A DNA stretch of 64,000 nucleotides from CAWATZ01 sp963784995. GTDB taxonomy: Bacteria; Planctomycetota; Planctomycetia; Gemmatales; Gemmataceae. Positions 43,609 to 51,635 of the stretch are shown one piece after another (the stretch's first letter is position 1; each line of letters starts with the position of its first letter). The notes under the pieces are model-generated. The model worked only from the letters and a program-made list of their open reading frames with translations. It ran no database searches and was not told where the DNA came from. The stretch spans positions 124,001 through 188,000 of the forward strand of contig CAWATZ010000014.1 in NCBI GenBank assembly GCA_963784995.1, given 5' to 3'. The position numbers and the translations under genes are program-made.

Positions 43609-44124
43609 TCATTCCTGCGTCGGCATCCCGCAACTGCTGCAGAACCTGGAATCCGGGTCGTTATTCGCACCGCAGTGAGAACAGACCGCGGGTGCCAGTG
43701 CCGTGCCGCACTGCTTACAAAACCTGGCGTCGGTCGGGCAACTGGTATGGCAACTGGGACAGACGCGCGTGCCGCCGGAGGCGAGAGCGGGGGCCACTTC
43801 ACGAATCACTTCCTTGACCACGGGCGCATACTGGCGCGCTTGATACTGCAAAAACGCCTTCTGGAACGCGAAACCAAGAAGGCCAAGGCCGATCACGATG
43901 GCGAACATGCCGCCGCCAATCATGAAAAACCCCGTGGGCGGTCCGTGGTCGATGTCGTGAATGTCCCGCGTCCCGGCCATGAACTCGCGGCTCTGCTGGG
44001 TTCGCCGCTCCTCCGCCCTCTGTTCGTCCTGGATGCCGAAAATGATCAACAATACCCCCGCGCCGATGACGATCGGGCCAAGGATTTTCAACGTCGCCCG
44101 GACATTGTCAGGTGGAGGAGTCAT
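43609..44124 (-). CDS. Membrane protein with two C-terminal zinc ribbons
   Basis: A 171-residue protein. Two membrane segments lie at about 13-30 (ILGPIVIGAGVLLIIFGI) and 67-90 (FFMIGGGMFAIVIGLGLLGF). The cytoplasmic C-terminal tail has two zinc-ribbon-like cysteine sets, CPSCHTSCPTDARFCKQCG and CSHCGANNDPDSRFCSSCG. The ATG at 44124 has GGAGG with 7-base spacing. Double zinc ribbons of this type occur in many membrane proteins without known roles. It ends 18 bases before the PARG-like start on the same strand, so co-transcription is likely. Confidence 0.8.
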   Translation of the reverse strand: MTPPPDNVRATLKILGPIVIGAGVLLIIFGIQDEQRAEERRTQQSREFMAGTRDIHDIDHGPPTGFFMIGGGMFAIVIGLGLLGFAFQKAFLQYQARQYAPVVKEVIREVAPALASGGTRVCPSCHTSCPTDARFCKQCGTALAPAVCSHCGANNDPDSRFCSSCGMPTQE

Positions 44125-44249
44125 GGATCGACCTCCGCTGGTGTTGGGAAACAAAGGCAGAAACAAAAGGAACGCATCGTCTCCTCCGCAGGCCGAAAGC
44201 CGGGCTCAACAGCCGGCTCACCCAGACGCGACGCTGAACTTGGCCGGAC

Positions 44250-44783
44250 TCATTCGCGGGGCCGGCCAGCTGCCGCGTTTTGTGCGGCGCGGATCTTTTC
44301 CAGCAAGTACCAGGCGAAGTAGCTGCCGTATTTCTGCTGCAACTCAGGTTTTTGCCAGTCCCGGCCCGTGATCAGGCGACGACAGGCAGCGGTGCCGCAA
44401 CGGCAGACCATCGGTTCGGTGTCGTGGTCGATGGTCGCATAGTCGAGGGTCAGCTCCTCACCAGGGGCGACGTCGCGGATCGCAACGAAAACGATCTGGC
44501 CCTGGATGCCCACGTTCGGTTCGCAGGAGTGGTTCAGGAACATCATCACCCCTTCAAACTCGGCTTCCGTCACCGGGGCCAGGAACAGATCGTCGGCAAT
44601 CTGAAGTTCGGCTTCGTTCGCCACGCTCTTGTAACGGGCGAACTCGGCTTTCGGAAGCAAGTGGCCGCCTTTGACACAAACAATTTCCCCTTTGGCCATT
44701 GCCGTCTGAGCGAAGAGACCTCGGCCGACAATCGAACTCGGGCGGACGACCGTTTTCGGCGACCGATAGGAGGCAAGCGTCAT
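44250..44783 (-). CDS. SET-domain protein (putative protein-lysine methyltransferase)
   Basis: A 177-residue SET-domain protein. The N-terminal part 'PSSIVGRGLFAQTAMAKGEI' (about 16-35), the SAM-binding 'FLNHSCEPNVGI' (about 82-93), 'GEELTLDYA' (about 108-116) and a post-SET-like cysteine set 'CRCGTAACRRLI' (about 126-137) are all present. Small bacterial SET proteins of this type are widespread and their substrates are mostly unknown. The start MTLASYRSP at 44783 follows a GAGGG box. A dispersed inverted repeat (44803-44870) begins just upstream and may affect expression. Confidence 0.88.
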   Translation of the reverse strand: MTLASYRSPKTVVRPSSIVGRGLFAQTAMAKGEIVCVKGGHLLPKAEFARYKSVANEAELQIADDLFLAPVTEAEFEGVMMFLNHSCEPNVGIQGQIVFVAIRDVAPGEELTLDYATIDHDTEPMVCRCGTAACRRLITGRDWQKPELQQKYGSYFAWYLLEKIRAAQNAAAGRPRE

Positions 44784-44802
44784 GACGTCCCTCGCGCGGG
44801 AA

Positions 44803-44870
44803 ACAAAGGGGACGCTTCTCAAATCATATCAATTCGCTCAATTGGATGATTTGAGATGCGTCCCCTTTGT
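44803..44870. repeat. Inverted repeat with ACAAAGGGGACGC ends (copy 1)
   Basis: ACAAAGGGGACGC...TCTCAAATCAT (44803-44826) pairs with ATGATTTGAGATGCGTCCCC and TTTGT (44846-44870), with one base missing in the left arm. The centre holds AATTCGCTCAATTG. A second copy of one arm plus centre lies at 46264-46306. A degenerate trace, AAACAAAAGGAACGCATC, is at about 44161. The ends look like the termini of a small mobile or palindromic element. Confidence 0.75.
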
Positions 44871-44905
44871 TCGCTTTCAAACTGCACCCCTTGCATTTCC
44901 TCTTC

Positions 44906-45481
44906 TTACCCCGCCAACATTTCTTCTGGGTCAACCCCATCCAGCCAGTCCTCTATCCACTGCAAGAAGTCTCGCTTCGGCTTCGTGGGTGCGACCCCCA
45001 AGTGATCGGCATACCAGACGGTGCCACGGCACGGCCCTGATACGACTAATCTCCAATCAGCCCCACAGCCGTCTTCCCCGAGGAACAAGCAACCATTGCT
45101 GGTTTGCTCGGCAAGCGATTGGTCTGATCCCGCAGCGACTTCTTCCGGAACTTGCTCTGCGTGGAACCACCGCTGTTTGAACGGGAAAGGCCGGGCCAGG
45201 TCAGGCAAGTCCACCCAGTATCGCCGAGTGTGGTCGCCTTCCCTCCACGGACAAAGCCGCAACGGCACCAGGCCATGATACGGGGGACCGTCCATCCCGC
45301 CATTCCCAACTCTCAAGAGGAACTCCCGAAACGTCTCCGGCAGGCGAACACGGTGCGAAACCTCGAAGGCGCGGAGACCCTGTTCGGCGAGAGGCGGATT
45401 GAGGCATTTCCCCACGCCCTTGATTTTTTGCTGCAAACGTCGGATTCGTGCTTGCAGTTTCAAGCCTGTCCCTCTTCTCAT
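44906..45481 (-). CDS. SMI1/KNR4 (SUKH) family protein
   Basis: A 191-residue protein. The motif 'RLPETFREFLLRVGNGGMDG' (about 46-65) is the classic SMI1/KNR4 block (LP..Y..FL...NGG). The C-terminal 'DFLQWIEDWLDGVDPEEML' is also typical. SUKH proteins are often immunity proteins for toxins or regulators; no toxin gene was recognised beside it. The ATG at 45481 was chosen because the longer frame to 45601 overlaps the upstream gene and lacks family likeness. The start has no strong ribosome site. Confidence 0.8.
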   Translation of the reverse strand: MRRGTGLKLQARIRRLQQKIKGVGKCLNPPLAEQGLRAFEVSHRVRLPETFREFLLRVGNGGMDGPPYHGLVPLRLCPWREGDHTRRYWVDLPDLARPFPFKQRWFHAEQVPEEVAAGSDQSLAEQTSNGCLFLGEDGCGADWRLVVSGPCRGTVWYADHLGVAPTKPKRDFLQWIEDWLDGVDPEEMLAG

Positions 45482-45554
45482 CGAATGACCAAGCTCACCG
45501 GCCCGGCCCGCGGCAGGAAGCCGGGGAGTCCAGAAAGCAACGTCGCGGGCCAGG

Positions 45555-46118
45555 TCAGGTGGAGCGGCGAGGACGGCCCGCCCAAACCCCTTCTCCGACA
45601 TCCAGCGGGTGGAAGGATAGCCATTGATGCTGTCTCATGGCGAGGTAGGCTTGCACCCGCATGCCGGGATACCACTCTTGGAGAGCTGCCGCGGCGGCCG
45701 CAACGTCCTTGGCCTGTGCTGCCAGGCACTCTTCCGGCGACCGCTGCAGCCAGTGCCCGTACCACGCGCACCCATAGTGGGTGATGAGCACGATCCGCTC
45801 CAGCTCATGCGCCCGCACCAGGAAATCAAGCTGGATGCGGACGGCCCGGAGCAAGGCTGGGTCCTCCGGCGGCATGGCTATCCAGGCGGGGCCGCCGGGG
45901 ACCGCCCAGCGGTCGTATCGCGGCATCCGCAGGTGCCGGTGGCAGAACTCGTCGAAAGCCTCGCCCCAGCGCCCGTCGCTGCAGTACAGCGCCAGGGCAC
46001 CGATCCGCTCCGAGTGCCACCGCTCCAGAGCGTGGTAGGCCGCCAGCGGCAAGTGAAGACCCAACTCGCTGGCAATCCCGCCGAACGGAAGGGGCGCGTT
46101 TGTAGGATGGAGTGTCAT
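45555..46118 (-). CDS. Beta-carbonic-anhydrase-like protein
   Basis: A 187-residue protein. 'LALYCSDGRWGEAFDEFC' (about 42-59) contains the CxDxR motif, and 'IVLITHYGCAWYGHWL' (about 109-124) the HxxC motif, which together provide the zinc ligands of beta-carbonic anhydrases. 'WAVPGGPAWI' fits the strand between them. The overall sequence is divergent and short, so the activity may be different or lost. The ATG at 46118 was chosen over an upstream one at 46166 for family fit. It is on the same strand as the SUKH gene, 73 bases upstream. Confidence 0.75.
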   Translation of the reverse strand: MTLHPTNAPLPFGGIASELGLHLPLAAYHALERWHSERIGALALYCSDGRWGEAFDEFCHRHLRMPRYDRWAVPGGPAWIAMPPEDPALLRAVRIQLDFLVRAHELERIVLITHYGCAWYGHWLQRSPEECLAAQAKDVAAAAAALQEWYPGMRVQAYLAMRQHQWLSFHPLDVGEGVWAGRPRRST

Positions 46119-46263
46119 GGAATCACCCGATTGACCGAACAGCGCAGGTCGAAACCACCCGCTCAAGTCGTCCTGCCGTCACCGCCTAACGTCACGCTCA
46201 CCAGCCGGCCGACGTGAGCCTGGACAATACACAATAGCTATCCGGCCAGTCTGGTGCCGCGAG

Positions 46264-46306
46264 AACAAAGGGGACGCATCTCAAATCATACGAATTCGCT
46301 CAATTG
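46264..46306. repeat. ACAAAGGGGACGC repeat (copy 2, one arm)
   Basis: The segment has ACAAAGGGGACGCATCTCAA followed by ATCATACGAATTCGCTCAATTG, matching the left arm and centre of the repeat at 44803-44870. The right arm is missing or lost. It lies directly downstream of the broken Rpn-like gene. Confidence 0.7.
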
Positions 46307-46320
46307 CGAACGACTTCCTG

Positions 46321-47216
46321 TTACTTCTTCCGCCGTGGCTTGTGCGGTTGGGCTGGGCTGCCGGCGCTCAGCTGGTCCAGGTACTGGCGGATCTGCTCCG
46401 CGGATAGGCCCGCGAGCCGTTGCTCCAGCGGTAGCGCCTGCAAGACCTCTTGCTGCTTCTCCGGCGGCAGGGACTGCAGCAGTTCCCGCTGCCTCTCCAG
46501 CGGTAGGGACTGCAGCAGTTCCCGCTGCTCCTCCGGCGTCAGATCCTTGAAATGCTTCTTGGCGTACTGGCGCTGGAAGTCCTCCATCGTGAACGACACG
46601 GCAAAACCCTCCCGTTGAAGTCTGTCAAAAAGCTCCCCCAACAGCGAGCTGGTGTTTGCCGACCGACGCCGGTAGGCGCTGCGGCCGAACTCCAGCAGTC
46701 CGGCGTGGCGCTGAACAGGTCCAAGGGCGCGTTGTGGGCCTCGCGCGACAACTCCCCCGCCACGACGACACGGATCGCGTCCGTGCCCCACCGGCAATCA
46801 TACGTGCCCGTTTGCACCTGCTGCCAGGGGACTTGCTGCGCCAGGTTGTGGGGGAAGCGAGCGGCCACCGCGTAGAGACCGAACTGGTTGTCCGGGAGCA
46901 GGTCGGTGGTCGAGGAGCTGACGAGCTTGCGGTAGGCCACGTCCGCGCCGACCAGTTCTTTCATGGCCCACCCATCGAGTGCTTCGTGGCGCGATTTGAA
47001 GCTCATCAGGTTGTGTGGCCGCAGACCTTCCAGGCCATCGGGCAGGCGGCCAGCAAACCGCCCTTTGCCCCGGCGCACGATGGTCACGTCGAGCCGTTGC
47101 TGCTGTACCGACAGGTCGCGCTCGACCTCGACCTGGAAGGGCGAGCCGCTGAAGAAGTCCATCAGCAGCAGGCCAAACAGCCGGTGCCACTCGCGCAGCG
47201 CTTCCTGTTAGGTCAT
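46321..47216 (-). pseudogene. Broken Rpn-like (nuclease/transposase-type) gene
   Basis: The gene seems to begin at an ATG (47214-47216), but its third codon is TAA (47208-47210), and the following 'QEALREWHRLFGLLLMDFFS' is protein-like. The frame then runs to about 46720 ('EVERDLSVQQQRLDVTIVRR', 'VVVAGELSREAHNAPLDLFS') and shifts by one base into 'LLEFGRSAYRRRSANTSSLL'. The C-terminus has tandem 'EQRELLQSLPLERQRELLQS' repeats. The layout fits the planctomycete Rpn-type family with helical repeats. One nonsense codon and one frameshift suggest decay, although sequence errors could account for part of it. Confidence 0.7.
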
Positions 47217-47343
47217 CGGACGGTCCTCCCTGGCCCTCCGCCGCGGTTTCTTCTTTTCTTTCCCGCTCTGACCCATCATAATTGCCAGCAGTCGGCTCCG
47301 GCCGCTCCGCCCCAGGTTTCGCTGTTACAGGAAGGGCACGACC

Positions 47344-48736
47344 ATGCTCACCATCCTCGACCACGACTCTCCCTTGGACCGTGGCCTGACTCGTCGGGAG
47401 TGGCTGCGGATCAGCAGCCTGGGCGCGTTGGGCCTGACCTTGCCGGCCCTGCTTGAGGCCAGGCAACAGGCGACGGCTGGGATGGTCCCGCCGCCGCGCC
47501 GGGCGAAGTCGTGTATCGTGCTGTTCCTGCTGGGCGCTCCGCCGCAGCATGAGACCTGGGACCCCAAGCCGGACGCTCCCGCCGAGATTCGCGGCGACCT
47601 GAAGCCGATCCAGTCGGCCACGCCCGGATTGCTGGTCGGCGAGCTGATGCCGCGGACGGCCCGCCTGACCGAGAAGATTGCGGTGCTGCGGGCCGTCCAG
47701 ACCAACGACAACGCTCACTCCGCCAGCGGCTACTACTTGACCACGGGCGTTCCTCATCAGCCGAAGGGCGCCGAGAACGCCAAACCCGGAGCGCCCAACG
47801 ATTGGCCCTGCCTGGGAGCGGTGGTCCGGAAGCTGTGGCGCGGCTCATGTCCGCTGCCGGCCGCAATCACCCTGCCCGAGCAGTCGGCCAACGACGGCAA
47901 CCTGACCTGGCCAGGACAGGACGCCGGGTTCCTGGGCCGTTCGGCCGACCCCTGGGTGCTGAACTGCGATCCCTCCGCGCCGCAGTTTCAAGTGGCCGGC
48001 CTCGGTCTGCCTGCCGACGTGCCGCCCCTGCGCTTCGACGCCCGCCGTTCCCTGCTGGAACAGGTGGATTCCCACCTGGGAATGGCGAGCCAGGCCGGCG
48101 CCTGGAGCGTCCACCAGGACCGAACCCAGCAAGCGCTCGACCTGATTTGTTCGTCGGCTGCGCCAGGCGTTCCGGCTCGACAGGGAGATGCCGCGGCTGC
48201 GCGACTGGTACGGCCAGCACCGCTTTGGTCAGAGTGTGCTTCTGGCGCGGCGGTTGGTCGAGGCGGGAGTGCCGCTGGTGCGCGTCAACTGGCCCCGCGT
48301 CGCGGGCGCACTGAACAACGGGCACTGGGACACGCACAGCAAGAACACGGCGGCGCTGAAGCAACTGATGCCGCTGCTGGATCAGACCTATTCGGCCCTG
48401 CTGGAGGACCTCGGCGACCGCGGCCTGCTGGACGAGACGCTGGTGGTGTGGATGGGCGAGTTTGGCCGGACGCCGAAGATCAACGGGGCGGCGGGCCGGG
48501 ACCACTGGGGGCAGGTCTTCTCGATCGCCCTTGCCGGCGGCGGCGTGCGCGGCGGGCAGGTGATCGGCTCCAGCGACCGGATCGGCGGCTATCCGCGCGA
48601 GGGGCGCGTGTTGCCCCAGGACCTGACGGCGACCATCTTTCACGTGCTGGGCATTCCGCCGGAAAGCGAGCTGCACGACAACCTGGGCCGGCCGCTGGCC
48701 ATCACGCGGGGACAGGTGATCCGGTCGCTGTTCTGA
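47344..48736 (+). CDS. DUF1501 protein with Tat-like signal, one frame break
   Basis: The product would be about 464 residues. It starts MLTILDHDSPLDRGLTRREW, with the twin-arginine-like RREWLRISSLGALGLTLPAL signal. The core reads 'FLLGAPPQHETWDPKPDAPA', 'LRAVQTNDNAHSASGYYLTT' and, after a +1 frame change between about 48145 and 48185, 'LDETLVVWMGEFGRTPKING' and 'DLTATIFHVLGIPPESELHD'. DUF1501 proteins are sulfatase-like exported proteins that are very frequent in planctomycetes, often beside a DUF1549/DUF1553 gene, which is not present here. The function is not established. Confidence 0.85.
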
Positions 48737-49144
48737 GCGAGCCAGGTCTGGCCTGGTCCGACCCGCCGGCAGTCATCGAGCAGCAGGGGGGAACATACGC
48801 CGAGCACTGAAGGCAGCGAACAGCCGGAGTGGCCGCTCGTTCGCCTTGCCGCGGAGGAAGGTGACGTCTGTTGGGGATCACAACAGGTAGCCATTCCGCT
48901 TCCGTCATACCAGAAGCCGTCCCTCCCCGGCATCGACGCTTCGTGTCACTGATCAATCACGTGCGACGAATCGCACCAGCGCATGGTTCGGCCCGACTTC
49001 TCACACCACTGCGAGCCGTTGTACCCGCGTCCGTCTATCGCAACAGCTCAGCGGTGCGGCGGCCCGAGAGAGCCTTGGACTGTAGCTAACCTTCATAGGC
49101 CGCCGCGTCCGCTGTAGCGGTTTGTTCGAGCTTTTCTCTGCTCC
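48737..49144. other. Intergenic region with no recognised gene
   Basis: This 408-base gap between a plus-strand gene end and a minus-strand gene end holds only short open frames without family likeness. No hairpin comparable to the other intergenic spaces, no tRNA-like fold and no repeat copy was seen. Confidence 0.5.
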
Positions 49145-49806
49145 TCACAGGCACTCACAACGGACACCTTCCGGCGTCACCGTTGCAAAGTACCCGAACA
49201 TTTCGCCGAACCCCGATAGGAGGTAGAGCCGGCCGCACCCCTGGAGTATCCGCTTGCGGTAGTCCCCCTCGTCAGCGGGGCGACCAACGCGAGCGAGGCG
49301 ACCACGTGCCAGAGAAAGTAGCCGTTGCTCCCGTGGTATCGTGGGGTTGTCGAGCTTCCCGAACTCAATACATCGTCGAACAACTCGATTACATTGTGTG
49401 TCCCACCCCACAGCCATTTGGGTATCGCGGCACGTTCCAGTTCGGTGCAGTCCACAGTCGCTCGGGTCAGCACCAGATTTCGGAAATTCGTTTCGGCAGT
49501 CGCCAATTGTGCGCCGGAGCCGCACAGCTGGAACGCCTCCGGGCAGTCGCCCAAGGCGAGCAAAGCGAACTCCCAGCCGTCAGTCAGGTCAAGGCACTCT
49601 AGTCCCTCTCTCGCCCATCCTGCGACTTTTTGGAAACCATCGCGGAAATCGTGCCCCGCGACTCGGTCCCAATACGCCGGGTCGTCCAGCAACCCAGGGT
49701 TGGCCCGCGCGAACGCCACGGCCCGCGTCAAGCAATCTGCCCACGGTTCGGCGGATGCAACGATGTTCCGAACCGCCAGGAACAAAGCCTCAATGCTGTC
49801 AGACAC
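49145..49806 (-). CDS. Hypothetical protein, one frame break near the C-terminus
   Basis: A protein of about 220 residues that I do not recognise. It starts at GTG (49804-49806) after AGGAG with 7-base spacing and reads MSDSIEALFLAVRNIVASAE, then 'FARANPGLLDDPAYWDRVAG' and 'LALGDCPEAFQLCGSGAQLA'. Near 49270 the frame changes by one base, and the sensible continuation is 'DEGDYRKRILQGCGRLYLLS' to 'TVTPEGVRCECL'. No membrane segment is visible. It is isolated in an accessory region next to tandem repeats. Confidence 0.6.
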
Positions 49807-49864
49807 TATGCTTCTCCTGATACGAGCCGTCGCCTTCTGTGGTCGAACTTCTGAATGTCCAGCC

Positions 49865-49967
49865 GGCTGGCGGCATATCACGGCTCAGTTGCCTATCCTG
49901 GGCTCGATTGCATAGCATGGCTCGGATGGGTAGTACGGTCCGGCTGGATAGCACGGCTGTCGATCAC
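49865..49967. repeat. Degenerate 18-bp tandem repeat
   Basis: Five to six head-to-tail units start with GGCT or GGTC: GGCTGGCGGCATATCAC, GGCTCAGTTGCCTATCCTG, GGCTCGATTGCATAGCAT, GGCTCGGATGGGTAGTAC and GGTCCGGCTGGATAGCAC, then a partial unit. The unit length is 17-19 bases, and the shared core is GGCTCG...GnATAGCAC. It begins about 60 bases upstream of the hypothetical gene start (49806) and has no spacer structure, so it is a minisatellite and not a CRISPR. Confidence 0.6.
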
Positions 49968-49969
49968 GG

Positions 49970-50149
49970 TCATCGTTCGATCACACGCCAGCGCTCAGCA
50001 TAGCATTCCTCCTCACGGAAAGCCATTTCTTTTCGCCACGTGTCCAGTTCAGGGAGTGCAGGCATTCCGAATGGACAGTGATCTTCACTGCTGGTGACAG
50101 CTCCAGCCCACGCCAGGCCCTCCTGGATACCCTGGCCGATGGCAGGCAC
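49970..50149 (-). pseudogene. Possible small gene or C-terminal remnant
   Basis: From a GTG at 50149 the frame gives 59 residues beginning VPAIGQGIQEGLAWAGAV and ending 'WRKEMAFREEECYAERWRVI' with ER. The charged, helix-like end looks more like real protein than a random frame. The open frame upstream stops after 12 more residues. It may be the tail of a degraded gene or a very small gene; no family was recognised and no ribosome site was seen. Confidence 0.25.
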
Positions 50150-50392
50150 GCACCGAAATGCCCCTTGCTGGCATCCGTCCGACCTTCAGGGACCGATCCT
50201 GTCGTGTCGGCCACTCCCAGCAAATTGGCAGGCAGGGCAGGCAGACGGGAGGTCCGACGCAAAGAACTCTGCCGCGGAAAGTTCGTTTCCGTCGTCGGGG
50301 GGGTGTCCCAGGGGTAGCGGAAACGAATCGACAGAACTCCAGCACCCATCGTACTTTGCGCCGAGAGAATTCGTTTCCCTACCCTCCGCCCG

Positions 50393-51139
50393 TTATTGTT
50401 CGCCCAGGAGCGCCGCCAGCCCCAGGACAAACTTCTCGTCGCTCTCGTACTCACCGGAGGCCACCTCCAGACGCTGCTGCAAGTAAAGCGCCGCCGACCG
50501 GAACAGCCGGGCCCGTTCCTGCAAACGAAGCTGTTCGCGGCGCAGGGCCAGGTCCAGCAGAGTCTGCTTTTGCTCCCGGCTCAGCTGGGCCAACCGCTGC
50601 TTCAGCAGCGCTTGCCGGGTGCGGTCCCTTTCTGATGCCGTGGTCGTCTCGTGCAACGACCGCACCAGCCGGCCGCGGCGTTCGACGTAGACCACCAGCG
50701 TGCTGGCCGCCAGGTCGCCGAGGCGGCGGCTTTCCCGATTCGACGACGCCACGGCGAAACCGAGGGCGTAGCCGATCGGCAGGCAATCGACGATGCGCAG
50801 CAGGTTGCGCAGGGCGGACTGGACAAAGCCGATGGCCGTGCCGCGCCACTGGATCACACGCAGACCCATCAGGCGCTTGCCCGGCGTCTGGCCCTGCCAG
50901 AGCCACTCGAACACCAGGAAATAGCCCCAGACAAGGAAGAACTGCCACAGGTAGATCAGCGCTTCGGTCAAGCCCGGCCGGACGTGGGCATAGCCCACTG
51001 CCGCCGTCAGCCGGCCCGCGACGTTCAGCACGAAGATCAGCCCCAGGTCGATCAGCCAGGCCAGCGACCGCGCCCCCAAACCGGCCACGCGATAACGGAA
51101 GGGCACCTTCTCGGTACTGAGGACTTCGTGGATGATCAC
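50393..51139 (-). CDS. RDD-family membrane protein
   Basis: A 248-residue protein. The RDD domain occupies about residues 14-155: 'RVAGLGARSLAWLIDLGLIF' (R..A...D), then 'EWLWQGQTPGKRLMGLRVIQ' (about 79-98), the typical QTPGKRLMGL block. Three hydrophobic stretches are visible. The C-terminal third is a charged coiled-coil-like helix ('RDRTRQALLKQRLAQLSREQ'). RDD proteins are membrane proteins, sometimes ion antiporters. The ATG at 51139 overlaps the lipoprotein stop by four bases, so the two genes are coupled. Confidence 0.85.
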   Translation of the reverse strand: MIIHEVLSTEKVPFRYRVAGLGARSLAWLIDLGLIFVLNVAGRLTAAVGYAHVRPGLTEALIYLWQFFLVWGYFLVFEWLWQGQTPGKRLMGLRVIQWRGTAIGFVQSALRNLLRIVDCLPIGYALGFAVASSNRESRRLGDLAASTLVVYVERRGRLVRSLHETTTASERDRTRQALLKQRLAQLSREQKQTLLDLALRREQLRLQERARLFRSAALYLQQRLEVASGEYESDEKFVLGLAALLGEQ

Positions 51140-51603
51140 GGCTCGCGCTTCACCTCGAAGGAGAAGTCGTTGCTCCCCACCTTCACCTCGACGGTGAACA
51201 TCGGGTTGTCGCGGTCGTTGTACTGCGGCGGCAGGATGTTGTGCAGCGCCCCGGGTCGTTTCAGGAGGTTCCAGTCGTCCCCGGGACCAGGGACCTTGCC
51301 GTCCTTCTTCACTTCCAGAGTGATCAGCGCGACGTATCGGCCAGGCTTGACCATCTTGCCGGCTCGCGAACTCAACTCGAAGCGGCCCTGGTCATCGGTC
51401 CTGCCGCTGTAGACCCCCAGTTCAAGGTTCTCCCTGGTGGGCCAGAACGTCACGCCGGCGCTGGCCAGTTTCTGGCCGTCCAGCAAGACCGTGCCGTTCA
51501 CCTTGCCGCCCGGTGGGGTAAAGGAGCAACCGCAGACGAACAACCCCAGGGCCGCCACGGCTGGCGAGAACCACGGGCAACGCAGGATGTTTTTCCCCAG
51601 CAT
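51136..51603 (-). CDS. Lipoprotein with carboxypeptidase-regulatory-like domain
   Basis: A 155-residue exported lipoprotein. The signal ends in a lipobox-like 'LFVCGC' at about 21-26. The mature part has the small beta-sandwich seen in many planctomycete lipoproteins: 'VNGTVLLDGQKLASAGVTFW' and 'GRTDDQGRFELSSRAGKMVK', then 'PGRYVALITLEVK'. The ATG at 51603 has a GAGGG box at 8 bases. It is often found directly after DUF1559 genes, as here, with 32 bases between. The role is unknown, probably at the outer surface. Confidence 0.85.
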   Translation of the reverse strand: MLGKNILRCPWFSPAVAALGLFVCGCSFTPPGGKVNGTVLLDGQKLASAGVTFWPTRENLELGVYSGRTDDQGRFELSSRAGKMVKPGRYVALITLEVKKDGKVPGPGDDWNLLKRPGALHNILPPQYNDRDNPMFTVEVKVGSNDFSFEVKREP

Positions 51604-51635
51604 TGGGTTTTCCCTCACCAGACTCCAATCTGCTC

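Larger units (their letters stand above)
49807..50392. other. Intergenic region with tandem repeats and a possible small-gene remnant
   Basis: The gap contains an 18-bp tandem repeat block (49865-49967) and a short minus-strand frame (49970-50149) with protein-like composition. The rest, to the RDD gene end, shows a weak inverted pair around GTTCGTTTCCG (about 50282) and CGGAAACGAA (about 50320), and no clear gene. Confidence 0.5.

Noticed and set aside
48737..49144. A small protein gene at 48871-49089
   Set aside because: The 72-codon frame has no ribosome site, domain or membrane segment, and composition like random G+C-rich DNA.
49865..49967. Possible CRISPR array
   Set aside because: Units are only 17-19 bases, degenerate and head-to-tail without spacers, and no cas genes are in the window.
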